A DNA stretch of 64,000 nucleotides from Lingula anatina (GCF_001039355.2 NW_019775999.1:1-64000), one strand, 5' to 3'; counted from the first letter of the stretch, positions 22,369 to 34,248 are shown. Translations and numbers: made by a program. The notes: generated by a model from the sequence alone, not told the origin.

Positions 22369-23134
22369 GGGGAGACCGGGGCTATTTGGACCCCGGGGTA
22401 AGTTGGCCCCTCGTCAATTTATGAAAGAATACCTAAGAGGTACAAAAATTAATCTCATGATTTTGTGACCTGACCGAATCCCAAATGTCGGCGTCTGTCT
22501 TTAAATCGTTTGGAGTGGCGAATCCAAATGGACCCTTTTTTACATCTGAAAGTAACTTTGTTGATAAGATCTTAAATCTATTTCTATAGCCTTGCAATAC
22601 GTGGAGTATAAAGGATGCGTACATGTACTAGGCATCGAACTGAAGCTTGGTGTTCAACTTTTCGCAAAACTGTGTAAAGGTCGTTCATTCTACTACCAGA
22701 AATGCATACAATTCTTTATAATCAAAATTTGCTCAAGTGGTCAGTTGGGCCCCATGGCTCATGGCATGTTGGACCTCGTTTGCTTCATAGATATTTTGGC
22801 TCTGGTTATGTTTCTTCAGCAAAAATTAAAATTAAAGGAAACGTATAGAAATACCAATATTCTAAACAAATATTAGTTAAATATAATAAAAATGCGTAAA
22901 ATATATGTCACGTGGCAAGTTAGTCCACCTGAAATCTTGCTTTATTTATTTATTTATCAAAATTTTTATGTCAAATCGTGAACCAAGTGACATAACTCCT
23001 CCAAAGGAATGACATTGCATTTGTAGCTCAGTCCTTGGCTCACATTGGAAAAACGGTTTTGCTGTCCTAACTTATTCTCAGTTGGCTCTACAAGTCCAAA
23101 ATTGTCTTAATTCGCCAACTTACCCCGTTTCCCC
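22369..23134. mobile_element. 766-bp non-autonomous DNA element, GGGGA-AC-GGGGTAAGTTGG termini
   Basis: The left end reads GGGGAGACCGGGGCTATTTG, then CCCCGGGGTAAGTTGGCCCC. The right end, read inward, is GGGGAAACGGGGTAAGTTGG. The termini are thus imperfect inverted repeats, with the GGGGTAAGTTGG word doubled on the left. Similar words recur inside (GTTGGGCCCC, CAAGTTAGTCC). No transposase is encoded, and I could not establish a target-site duplication, so the superfamily is open. Confidence 0.6.
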
Positions 23135-23846
23135 ATTTTGTATGAAGAGTTGGAACCATATCTTTGTTGTTTTAATAAAATGTTGGCGATCGCTAGGAAA
23201 CAAGGTCTCGACTAACCTTTTGGTGCTCATTAAACTCTACGAAAAAACAGAGAAACGAACAACACAAAGGAAGCAAAGGAAACAGAATGACAAAAAAAGA
23301 ACCACGAGCCAGTGAGTGAAAACGAAATGCCATCGGTGGAAAATGCTTTGTGGTTTATTTTTTCTTCTAACCACACAGATAATGAGACTTCATCGTACCT
23401 TAAGATGGCGGTAATGAGGAAAGAAAAGACGCGCGTCCTAGTAATAGAAATCTCTTGCGGTAACAAGTAGGCATCCTTTGAGATTGGGTAATTAACTAGA
23501 TAAGAAGAAAAGGGTCGAAATATTGGTTTTGGATACGACGTACGTGTTTAGATCTGTGACATAAACTGGAGCAGTATCGTAAGACGGGTAATCCTATTTT
23601 GTCGATAAAAGGGGCGGTGAAAATTGATCACAAATGTATATTTCGCGATCGCTGGTTAGAGTTCTATAAACGGGTTAGGGAACATATCTGAGTGCAAAAA
23701 AACCAAATTGCATTAGATACATTTCTTTTGAAACGGAAAAATATATTTCAGTTGATGAAAGATAGAGCAGTGATGAAATGTTTTTAAGTAAATTGCAATC
23801 AGACGCCCCAGTTTGTAATAACAGCAATCCTCACTGCCAAAATGTA

Positions 23847-24017
23847 ATGAAACATAGGCATATGTTTTTTATCCTCTCAGTTTTATTAATGTTATGTATT
23901 TCTTTATTGTCGAAGGGAATAGTTGCCGATGCTTCCGGTAGTTGCGGCGAATGTGATCATTGCTTAAGAAACACCTTCCGAGTGTCGCCATTACATCGTG
24001 TCGTTAATATGTTGTAG
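23847..24017 (+). CDS. Possible small secreted peptide or signal-peptide exon (56 aa)
   Basis: From the internal ATG at 23847 the frame encodes MKHRH, a hydrophobic core of about 20 residues (FFILSVLLMLCISLL) and a plausible signal cleavage after VADA. A short mature part with three cysteines (SGSCGECDHCLRNTF) follows, ending at a TAG. This looks like an N-terminal secretion signal. A donor-like AGAG|GTAAAT sits eight bases past the stop. The in-frame ATG at 23778 would give a longer N-terminus without a typical signal. With no recognised family and no neighbouring exon, it may be a chance ORF. Confidence 0.25.
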   Translation: MKHRHMFFILSVLLMLCISLLSKGIVADASGSCGECDHCLRNTFRVSPLHRVVNML

Positions 24018-24227
24018 CAGAGGTAAATGGACACGTTTTGATGCCATTACTCTGCTTTGCCGGATTTCCCTGGAGTGTGTTTTGCTCTAGAAGCTGTATG
24101 TTTACATAGCACGAGAGTGCGAGATACATAGAGGGGAAATCAATGGTAGTTGAATTACTTTATCCAAGGATGTAGACACAGCCGTGCTTAATAGGAAGAT
24201 GTTGTTTTATCTTTGATTTGCTACCTC

Positions 24228-24592
24228 TCTGTCTGTTTTTCTATCTGTCTGTTTGTTTGTTTGTCCGTCTACCTGTCTGTCTGTCTGTCTGTCTGTGTCT
24301 TTGTATGTCTGTCTGTCTGTCTTTGTCTGTCTGCCTGTCTTTGTCTGTTTGTCTGTCTGTCATTGTCTGTCTGTCTGTGTGCCTGTCTGTGTGTCTCTCT
24401 GTCTGTCTGTGGCTTTGTATGTCTGTATACCTGTCTGTCTGTCTGTCTGTCTGTCTTTGTCTGTGTACCTGTCTGTCTGTCTGTCTGCCTGTCTTTGTCT
24501 GTCAACCTGTCTGTCTGTCTGTCTGCCTGTCTTTGTCTGTCTACCTGTCTGTCTGTCTGTCTGTCTGCCTGTCTTTGTCTGTCTGTCTGTTG
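24228..24592. repeat. (CTGT)n interrupted microsatellite
   Basis: About 365 bp of CTGT units with TTTG, CCTG and ACCTG interruptions. ORFs here translate to Cys-Leu-Ser-Val repeats on the plus strand and Asp-Arg-Gln-Thr repeats on the minus strand and are not genes. Confidence 0.95.
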
Positions 24593-24634
24593 TTGTGGTA
24601 CAATTCTTAGGACTGACTGACACTGTTTCTCAAT

Positions 24635-24636
24635 CT

Positions 24637-24687
<51 letters not shown>

Positions 24688-24690
24688 TTT
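24635..24690. repeat. (TTTA)n microsatellite
   Basis: About 14 TTTA units a short way beyond the CTGT array. Confidence 0.95.
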
Positions 24691-25922
24691 CTGTTTGCCT
24701 ATTGGTTACGAAAGTTTTAAAAATAAAAACCTTTTTCGATAACAATTGAAAGTTTTAAATACTAAGAAAAATAAGACTACACTAAAGGGATATTAGGAAA
24801 TGTCCATTTAATTTACTGACACATTTTGTCCTCGACCTCAAGTATATTTTTCAAAATACCTCTTAAGAAAGGTTTTTACAAATTACTTTCTTTGAGAATG
24901 CAGATTTGCGGTGTTTCGTCTGAAACATTTCAGTGTGACTTGCCACCGTTTTCTTTTGTCAATAATGGATACAATAAAAATTGAAGATTTAATAAATGGC
25001 TGAATTATTAAAAAAAAAAAACAAGCAACTGAAAATAATGACTTTAATTCAAAAAACGTAACGAAGGTTTTTCATTTTCCCACGACACATTGAGAGTCAC
25101 GCTCTCAAGGCCCATAAAACAATGTTTTATACTCTAAATGTCAAGCCACAAGCTATTTATTGATTGTTTGAAATAAACATTCATGACATTTTATTAGTCG
25201 TTAAACACCATGCTCGCTTCCGGACAAGTTGTAGATTTTCTACTTAAGTAAAAAAGAAGTAAATCAATTGGAGAATGTGAGATGGATTTGCGAGCGACAG
25301 TAACGAGGTTTTTTTTTTCAGTGATTTGATTTGCTTGACTGATGTAAATTAATTTTCAGTTGGACAAACAATCTTTCTGCTAGCTTACTTTTAATCAAAT
25401 TAAAAAAATGTTAAATGGACTTATAAATTGAGAAAGAGTGAAGGCGCATGAGATGTTTTTTAACGTAACCTTGTGTTAAGTACCGTGGTCGTTGTCAGAA
25501 CCAGTCGGTTTTTAATTAACTGCTTACAAAGCTTGTTTTTCATTGTCAACATGATCAAAGAGAACGACTGCTGACACTGGAGATAAAAGAATTAGATCAA
25601 AGAGAGAAAGTAGCATATGTATCTAAAATAATAATAATTTAACTTTAAATAATTAAGCACAGAAATGTTTTTACATTTAAAGGATTTTTATCTACTACGT
25701 ATTATATAAAGGATAATGGTAATGATATTGAATAAATGAAAAAATGCATGTAAACATAGCGTAATACTATGTGACTTTTTTATATGAAGGTGATCAGTAA
25801 TAATGTAATAATGTGATAAGTAATGGTGTTAATTGTCCCTGGGATATCACTTGATATTGTACGTTATAGACTGATGATTATGGCTGTAGAATGTAGGATG
25901 GGTTTATGTCAACGCTTCGACT
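24691..25922. other. No gene recognised
   Basis: AT-rich non-coding sequence. No supported ORF. Confidence 0.6.
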
Positions 25923-26164
25923 GGGTTCCCATGCCTAGATCGACCTTACAAGATCGGTCCATCTCCGCGGGGTTTCTCGCTAAATTGCTTTCAACTGAAC
26001 CAGCTTAAATGTCTGTCACGCCTACTGAATCAGCTAGGGGTAAAGATAATTACCCCCCAACAGTTTTACTAGGCGTGACAGACATTTAAACCGGTTAAGT
26101 TGATAGCAATTTAGTGAGACTCCCCAGGGAGATTGATCGATCCAAATGTCTGTGGGAATGGTCC
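25923..26164. mobile_element. Foldback family I, copy E
   Basis: Begins GGGTTCCCATGCCTAGATCG and ends GATTGATCGATCCAAATG with GGGAATGG. Inner arms are GGGGTTTCTCGCTAAATTGC and GCAATTTAGTGAGACTCCCC. A second inner pair, AAATGTCTGTCACGCCTA and TAGGCGTGACAGACATTT, is an exact 18-bp inverted match, so this is the copy with the most intact stem. The centre includes GATAATTACCCCCCAACAG. Confidence 0.88.
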
Positions 26165-26383
26165 TTTTAACCACGGAACGATCACGTTCGCGTTACCAGC
26201 CGAACCCTTATAAACCGCAAGCATTGCAGCACTTGTAGCGTAATGTTAGACAAGAGATGGATAATGCGCTGCATATAATCCAGAATCAAGTAAGACGTTG
26301 TCAACGAAAGATATACGTCCAAGGTCGGTATCAATAGGAATCAGGATTTCACGTTTAACGCATGGTAAGATGGCAGGACTTTT

Positions 26384-26539
26384 CTCTCTCTCTCTCTCTC
26401 TCTCTCCCTCTCTCTCTCTCTCTCACACATAAACACACACACACTCAGATAGACACACATTCAGTACGCGTCGCTCTCTCGCTCTCCCCCTCTCTCTTTT
26501 CCTATCTTATCTCTCTTATTTCTCTCTTCCCCCACCCTT

Positions 26540-26599
<60 letters not shown>

Positions 26600-26607
26600 T
26601 GTGTGTG
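26384..26607. repeat. Compound (CT)n/(CA)n/(GT)n low-complexity tract
   Basis: A CT run, then CA-rich sequence, a degenerate CT region, a long CT run and a GT run. Long Leu/Ser ORFs here are artefacts of the repeat. Confidence 0.95.
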
Positions 26608-27105
26608 TTTCTACGGAGAAACCAATCACATAAAGATTGACAGTAACAATATTGCGTAAACAGGTTCATTATCAAACAAAGAAAGGCGTCAGGGTTACTC
26701 AACATGAAATCGATAAACTACCCTCGTAAAACGGTGCGATTAATTTCAAAAGCAGAATTAAGAACTAAAGCCTTGTATCGCGTCGGCAGTAGAATCAAAA
26801 CTCTTCAGTCGAGTCGAGGCGACATTTGTTAAAGATGGAGACGTGTCTGTAACTAGGGAAACAAATATTCTTTTCTCTTTATCTGATTCTTTAATATACC
26901 TTTATATAGTTAAATGTAGCTAACTATTGAGGATATATAAACAATTACTGTAAAATTAAATAATTGGTGATTTTCCTTGCCTAACATTAATTGTAGAACG
27001 CTTGTGATGGTGGTTTATTTCATACAATTTTGTAACTGGACTATAATGAAGGAATTATCATACCTTATTGTCCTTTCTTAATCAACACAATCTACACTAT
27101 ACCGG

Positions 27106-27490
27106 TGTAACAGGATTTTAAGTCCTAGGAATGGAAGTCCGGTGTAACATGAAAATCTGACTCCCTCAGTCGAAATTTCATAATGAAAATCTGACTTCCC
27201 CCATGAAATTTTAACTCCCCCACAAAACTATATAAATCTTATTTTATTTGAGTATACAACTTTTAAGCTTGTAGTATGCATGATGGAGGATACTTGGGGG
27301 GGGGGGGGTCACATTTTCATTATGAAAATTTGACTGGGGAGTCACATTTTAGTGGTACACCGGACTCCCATTGATTAGTACAGGTTAGGGTTAGTTGGAG
27401 TATTGGGGTTAGTATATGGGACGAATGTCTCCTGTACAAAGTAATGGGGAACGGACTGCGGTTCGCTAGCCGACTACCATTCCTGTCACA
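27106..27490. mobile_element. Inverted-repeat family III copy interrupted by a nested MITE
   Basis: Left terminus TGTAACAGGA with TCCTAGGAATGGAAGTCC; right terminus ACTACCATTCCTGTCACA. The core GTTAGTATATGGGACGAATG is the reverse complement of the core at 16737, so this copy is in the opposite orientation. A second element at 27143-27359 splits it. Without the insert the copy would be about 165 bp, like the one at 16737. Confidence 0.75.
27143..27359. mobile_element. Nested 217-bp MITE with CCGG target-site duplication
   Basis: Terminal inverted repeats of about 23 bp: the left reads TGTAACATGAAAATCTGACT and the right, inward, TGTACCACTAAAATGTGACT, both followed by CCC. CCGG flanks it on both sides (27139-27142 and 27360-27363). 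The intact family III copy has a single AGTCCGGACT at that site, which identifies CCGG as a 4-bp target duplication. The interior has further GAAAATCTGACTTCCCC-like repeats and a G homopolymer near 27300. Confidence 0.75.
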
Positions 27491-27806
27491 TGTACACCGA
27501 TATATGCTGAACAACTGGTAACTTACACATTGAATAATGGTGATAAAACCTACAGTATGCTAATACCGTAGAGGTTAATCTCTCAGGTGCTGAATGTTTC
27601 ACAGTGAATTTTTTGCCAATAGAAAATAATAGACCTTACATTATAAGCTAAGATTGCTTATGTATCAAAGGTAGACTCATATATGTAAGTCATACTTAAT
27701 AGCTTCCCTTGTACTAATTAACGGTTATACGCCACTGTATTTATTTTCATAGCGGTATATTTTTCATTTGATTTACCTGTTGCAAACGTTAAAAAAGATA
27801 AGCCTC

Positions 27807-27809
<3 letters not shown>

Positions 27810-27880
<71 letters not shown>
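27810..27880. repeat. (TA)n microsatellite
   Basis: About 35 uninterrupted TA units. Confidence 0.95.
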
Positions 27881-27881
<1 letters not shown>

Positions 27882-29797
27882 TGACAGTATCAAACGATGT
27901 GAGATAATAATCTTCTTCGAAAAGAGAACACAAATTCTTGATCCCGTGGAATCAAATAGACCTATGTTAAAAATATGAACTGAATATTGATACAAGCCTA
28001 TGTTAAATGTATTTACAGTATATCGCAAAATCGCACCCGCATCAAGAAGATCAAATAACGTGGGAAATACATAAAGAACTATAGGGGCTCTGGTACCTGT
28101 AGGTAATGTGAATTTATCTAGATGAAATTGCTGTACATCAAACATTTCACAAGCTCTATTCAAGTATAACGGTAAGGAGGGTTGTACCAAAAAAGTTTAT
28201 CTGCATTTGTGTCGAACCTTGCAGACGATCTATATATGCAGGCGATATCTCTGTATGCACCACCTGCTAAACGAGGCCATTTGATAAAACAGTCGGTATA
28301 GGAATCTGAGTACTCTGAGCAAAGATGGCGCTATTTGGCCATTTTGATGTACGTCTCTAGACCTCAAAGTCAGAAATATCGGTACAGAAGGAACAGGGCC
28401 TTCCCAAACCGAAAAAAAAGACTGAGCTGAAGTAGGGACTATATCCGTTGGGGTGATATAAGCGTAAGTATGAGCACAGTCAATTGCAAGGAATGGAGAA
28501 AGGTGTAAAATTATTTTTCTGTCGGGGATGTCATCATATTATCGATTTAAAAACTAGTTGCATACAGTTCAGGCTCGTTTATTTTTCCTCTGTTGAGGAG
28601 GATAGAATTTCCTCTTCATCAATTTTTTATGATCATGATACCCTGCAGTTTGCCTTCCGCTAAAAGTACGTAAAGAGCCATTTGCAATTACAATATGGGG
28701 ATACCTGTCGGACAGACAGATAGACGGACAGGCGACAGACACAAGGGTGACAGGCTTCCTTGAATGCTTGAGTGAAGCAAGAGTAACACATGTGAGGAAG
28801 CCATTTTGTGTAATGTTGAATCCTTACCAACCTTCAACAATGGATCTAACTGAGACTTAAAAACTCGTGTATTTCGTGTTGTCTTTCACCCATATACCCG
28901 GCATGTTATGTAACATGGCACGGGGAATTTCTTAACGCCTTTGTTTTTAATATTGTGCTATGTTACCTTCTAACAAGGCCGCACATTTTAATATTATTTG
29001 CACCTTTTATCTGACACGGTTCTTTTAAAAAACATTTTGACAACTTTTTAACAATAATATGCTTAGACTTAAAATGGCTTGATAAGGCGCCTGCATAATG
29101 ACCCTTACTAAGGGACCCTGTAAAGGGTCGTGTCCTTTCTTTGAGCCCTTCTTTCTTTTTTCTTATCGATGAACCAATGAGATAATTAATGAAGACAAAT
29201 AGCTCAGGAGAGGAATTATTCAAGTTTTAACGTGTAATTATCTGGCACAGCCTTCCTGATGGTCATATGTTCTTGAACACGGCAGAGCCCAGACCAGACT
29301 AGCTCACAAAGGACCCAAATGGACTTAAAACATCTTTTTTCGTGAATAGTGAAATCGCTACTCAAGAACCCTAGATTCCTGCACATTTATCTGACGTGCA
29401 TCCTTTTACAGAATTGATGGCATTCCTGTCATTTGTAGGCGTTTTCTATGATGAAATTACTGCTATAAATCAAATAAAAAACTCTTTCTGAATACGGTTC
29501 ATTACAGAACTATGTTTTTATGAAATCTTTATCCGCCTGGAAGGGAATTTAGCAGCGTGTTCAGATTGATAAAATACCTAACCGCTAAGCCTCATTGGAT
29601 TTGTACTGGTTTGATTTGAAGTTTCACATTTCTGTGCAGAGAACTTTTGGCATGTTATATCCAATTTACATCATATTATTGACACCTCGGTTCAACACTT
29701 GTAATATCCGAAAACTGAAAATGCAATTACGACAGAAACCCTTTACTCCTTCTATGTCAGAAGAAAGTGGTTCTTTAACCAGGCATTCATAAACCGC
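27881..29797. other. No gene recognised
   Basis: Non-coding with short ORFs only. ORFs ending in the TA array (Tyr-Ile repeats) are artefacts. Confidence 0.6.
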
Positions 29798-29965
29798 ATT
29801 CAAAACAGTGTACTAACTAATCCGAGGGTCAAATATGGCCGACCCAGTTGGATACTTCCCCATGGGATATCTATTCAGTATATATCTATAGGCGGATTTG
29901 ACGGCAAGCTTTTTAGTAGGTCGCCATATTTGATCCTCGGACTAGTTACTCCATTGTTTGAATGC
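29798..29965. mobile_element. Foldback family II, copy 2
   Basis: Ends GCATTCAAAACA and TGTTTGAATGC. Inner arms ACTAATCCGAGGGTCAAATATGGC and GCCATATTTGATCCTCGGACTAGT are nearly complementary. The loop contains ATACTTCCCCATGGGATATC. Same orientation as the copy at 49027. Confidence 0.8.
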
Positions 29966-30665
29966 CGCCATACTGTAACTATGTTTGGAACTGGTCGGCA
30001 CAAACAAGAACATAATCAAGGAATAGTAGAAACATTGGCGAATCGTACTCTGGTAAAATATTCGCAGTAGCTTTGCAGCGTAATGTGCATAGTATACAAC
30101 CATAAATTTATAGGAACGCCTGTTTTGAAATTTCTGTAAACTTACTTAAAAATGCAGGTCAGATTGTTCTCCTGAGTATAGTGAACGCGAAGCAAACACT
30201 GGGGATTGGCCAAAAACCCAGCCATAAAGCTGCGCCAGGTGTTCAACTGAGTGGAACTTATCCCCTAAAGTATAGCGAACGGGAATGGGAATTATTGGTG
30301 GCTCAAATGGCCAATATTCAGTTCAACCATGCCATCATTACGTTAGTCGAAAACAGTAATTTTTTGAGCGAGCGCAGTTAAGTTAATGTAGACAAATGAC
30401 TTAGAACATACATGCAGCTTATGCTTGGTTTAACTTCCATGTCGCGGACCGGAGCTCAGTTACCGTAGCTGATGGGCTATTTGAAATGGATATCGGGTGA
30501 TTGATTATAAAAATAATAACATCAGGTTGTACACTAAATAGGTAAATTGGTAGGAACTTTCTAAACAAGCAGTTTAAAGTAAGACACGTTTACAGTTTCA
30601 TGTTCTTAATTCTGTTGACAGGACAAGAATTCTGCTCTTAGATCCGTTCAAAGCTTTTTCTGATA
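29966..30665. other. No gene recognised
   Basis: Non-coding. A 66-codon ORF at 30181-30381 starts with GTG and has no splice or motif support. Confidence 0.5.
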
Positions 30666-30753
30666 CGCTGGAGCTTCAACAAGATGTTTTATTAACAATG
30701 AATTTCTTTCGCTGGAGCTTCAACAAGATGTTTTATTAACAATGAATTTCTTT
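30666..30753. repeat. Exact tandem duplication of a 44-bp unit
   Basis: CGCTGGAGCTTCAACAAGAT and the next 24 bases occur twice in immediate succession (30666-30709, 30710-30753) with no difference seen, followed by a short ATATC run. The identity implies a very recent duplication or an assembly artefact. Confidence 0.95.
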
Positions 30754-30865
30754 CATATCATATCATATCATAATTGACTAGTAAAGGGCCAATAATGTAG
30801 ATTATGCTTCCAATTTGGAGTCTACTCTTATGAAAAACACCCAAGACTGTATCTACAGCCTGTTT

Positions 30866-30866
<1 letters not shown>

Positions 30867-30897
<31 letters not shown>
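30867..30897. repeat. Poly-A tract
   Basis: 31 consecutive A. No LINE or SINE body was recognised next to it. Confidence 0.95.
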
Positions 30898-30899
<2 letters not shown>

Positions 30900-33800
30900 A
30901 CCAAAGACTGCTATGCGATCCTCAATGTTATCTTAGCTTAAAGGGTAAAACTCTGTCAACCCGCATAGTGGCGTAAACTGACATTCTATCTGCTTCGCAG
31001 GCATTGATGATCCTTAACTAAGAGAAAATTAAGGACAAGTGCGCAATAGCAATTAACGAGTTTCAGTTTTGCGTGGTGAAACCTGATGCTAATATCAAAT
31101 TAAGAGATCTTATAGTCCATGCCATTGAAACGAGCAATAATAATACCGGGATTACGTCAAGACTGTCTAAACTAACCACGTAAGTTACTGGCCCGGGTGA
31201 TTCTATCATTTTGTCAAACGCAAGGCTAATTGAAATTGACTGATAGAATGAAAAATAGATTATTTAATGCAAAACTAATCCCACCATAAGAGCCCACACT
31301 GACAAATGGACATGGCAAGTGAAATGGAAATACAGAGATTACGTATTATTGCAACGAGCATTTGGACAAAACCTAATTGAAAGAGAGACTGCGTCTCCAG
31401 TTAATAGACGAATTCTAAGAAAAGTCATTCTAATGGCTCATTTAAAGTGCCTCATTTAGAATAAAGAGGAATATATAATAGCAAATAATGAGACATCAGT
31501 GTGACTTATTTAAGCTCGTTACGGTTTGCGGTTGGACATATTAGGGTTTCTGAGATCTGTGCGGCAAACCGCAAAAGCGAACCTTGATGCACTGATACAC
31601 TCCCATCTTCTTTAATTTGTGTCCTGTGAAGTAAACACGATACATAGATATCTTACAGTACATGCATTCAACTGAGGTTATCTATTTGGTGAACTATTCA
31701 TAATTCCTGAAATTTTGCGAAATCTCATGACGTTTACAATGCTACAGTCGCTCAACAGTAGATCACCAGAATTTAAAACTAAAGCAAAACATGTCATTAC
31801 GTACGATCTACAGGTTGGGCGGTGGGGGTCTGGGTGATTGAGGGAAAAGAAATAGGCAAGAGATATTTGCGAATATTTGTAAAGAAAAAAACTCTCTCAG
31901 TGGCCCTGTTGGTTTATGATAGTCATAACGTAAATGTAAAACTGCATGTTCGCTTATTCTAGTGAACGTTACACACATTACGGATATTACCCAAGTGAAC
32001 CATAACGAGGCTGACGGCAGTGTGAGACTTTATACGAGACAACTGGTAAAAAAGTGCGAGATCTTTTAAGCGATAAGTACGAATTCGTCAGTTAGCTCCG
32101 GAAGAGAGCTAAGCAAAAGCGTAAAATGAGAAAAAAACATGAATTCGTAATGTTGTGGAATAGTCTGTAATTCGACAAAACTTTTAAAGATAAGGCGATC
32201 AGAGAAACATTTGTGTATAGGTTTGTCAGCCTTTAATCGTTGTGCCATCTCAACCCCTAGTGGTTCTAACCTTACATTCCTCTAAAACCCGATAGATTCT
32301 ACGCTAAGACGCGAGACGTCGTTCTATTTCGGATAATGCCCATTACTTACGTTAATAAAACATTGCTTTTCAAACTCGCCATCTAGCTGCATAACACTCA
32401 AGCCATATGCATGCTTCCGTCAGGACGTAAATGTTTTTATCATAAAATCAATTTCTAGGAAATCGTTTTTTATTCATAAAGTAACGTTTGCTTTTTCATA
32501 TGTTAAGGAGATAAGACAGATGACGTGCTTGTCGCTGCAACATTAAAGAAACGCGCATTGGGGTTTGCTTCCTTTCAACAAGGGGTTTCAAACGTTGATC
32601 GAGCAGAAGCAAGCTAAGGTAAACACGTGTTTCTTTCAGATAAGCGGTTAAGATCGCATGGTGTATTGAGTGATTGCTATAGACTTGCCTGCATTTTCTG
32701 CGTGTACCATTGGCATAATTTCTTTAGAGAAACGGCAACATAACCGGAGAATGGCGTTTTGAGCTGGACAGAGCCACCATTCTCGTTAACATTTCTTAAA
32801 CTCGGAAAGTTATTTATTTTCAAGGTTGTCGCATTTAGTCTCAAAGTAGTTGTGCGTTGGCAACTTATTTAGATATCTGCAAAGCTTTTTGCTGGTCCAC
32901 ACATTTCTTTCTACAGATTCCATAGCAAGAGATGTCTGCTTCATCGCTATATTTAACCATTAAAAAATACACTGACCTAGTCATAGATATTGCAATGATT
33001 ATAGTTATAATGACGAAAATGGTAATAATGTTCACTTAAAGCATAACATCCATTTGAAGTGTTCAGTAGATCTTACAAAATAGTGATCGAAGAAAGGTAC
33101 ACACAATATCAAGTGTTATATAAAGAGTTAGATATTAAAATAGTAAATATTTAGTACAAAGTTAATCGGTCAATTAGCACCCAGTCTATTCAGCTATAAA
33201 CTTTTAAGAAATACATTGTGCTCTTTTTTCATATAAAATTGGCACGAGTCTTCATGATTGTCAAATGCATTCACTTGAGGATTGCCTTCATCAACTTGGA
33301 GAGTTAAGCCACAGTGGGCCTTTGCTCTAGCTTTTTCCTTATCAAGCAAACCTTAACTTAAATTTGCAATATGTTAGAGTAGGTTCAGTAAGTAAGGGAC
33401 ACCGACTGATAAAATAATACATGCATCCTGCTACGGAAAGCTCAGTCCTTCAAATCTAGCCTTCATTCGTAATCATTAGACTTCGAAATAGCTTCCTAGA
33501 TATACAGAGATGTTAACCAGTGTGTGAGCTTTTACTGGAAATTCAGATAACCCGGTAATTTTACTGGTAGTGAATGTGACATACTCTGTACTTATCAAAG
33601 TGAATATGAAGATTGATTAGTAATAACGCAGTGTATGGAAACACAATAAAGCTGATCCCGTTGTATACGATTTTCTTAATCCACTCCCAAGGGTGTCATT
33701 ATGTAGTCCAGAAAAAAGTTTTTATTCTAATAATTAAACAACAAGAAAGTTTAAAGATACTTTCTAGTTAAAATACTTATTAACATCTACTTTAAACTTT

Positions 33801-33905
33801 GAAAATTGCAAATAAAAAACAATCGCTTTTAGTACGCGTGTAAAGATAAATGTCTCATATTCTGATTAACGAGATACAATTTGTATGATGACTAACATAA
33901 GCGTT
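30898..33905. other. No gene recognised
   Basis: About 3 kb of AT-rich sequence without any motif-supported ORF or repeat I could define. Confidence 0.6.
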
Positions 33906-34248
33906 TAAAGGGATAATAACTCTTCGTATGAAATCTGTATTTCACAATAAAAACATTGTGAGTGACTCATAAAAATATAATATAATCTGTTTTCCCACAA
34001 AAACAGCTGTTATAGCTATTATTCTGATATCTGAGCTTGTCTTTTGACCACGTGACCTCCATTGATGGCTATACTATGTTAAAATCTCTTAAGAGATTTT
34101 AACAAAAAAACAAACTTTTTAGAAAAAAACCAGGGACTAACTTTGAATGTAAAAATGGATTCATTAACCATTGGTAAGTATGGGAAAATTGTTGTTTACT
34201 CCAGGAAAATTCATTTTTTGGCCGAAACGAAGAGTTATTATCACTTTA
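33906..34248. mobile_element. MITE family IV, copy 1 (TA-flanked)
   Basis: Left end TA|AAGGGATAATAACTCTTCGT; right end ACGAAGAGTTATTATCACTT|TA. This gives 20-bp inverted termini with one mismatch and a TA flank, the pattern of Tc1/mariner-derived MITEs. A perfect 24-bp palindrome centred on CTTAAG lies at about 34080-34103. Copies at 52703 and 54849 are in the opposite orientation, and a half copy lies at 63151. Confidence 0.85.

Noticed and set aside
24213-24720. Long overlapping Cys/Leu/Ser/Val ORFs
   Set aside because: Direct translation of the (CTGT)n microsatellite, open on both strands. The same holds for 60011-60238.
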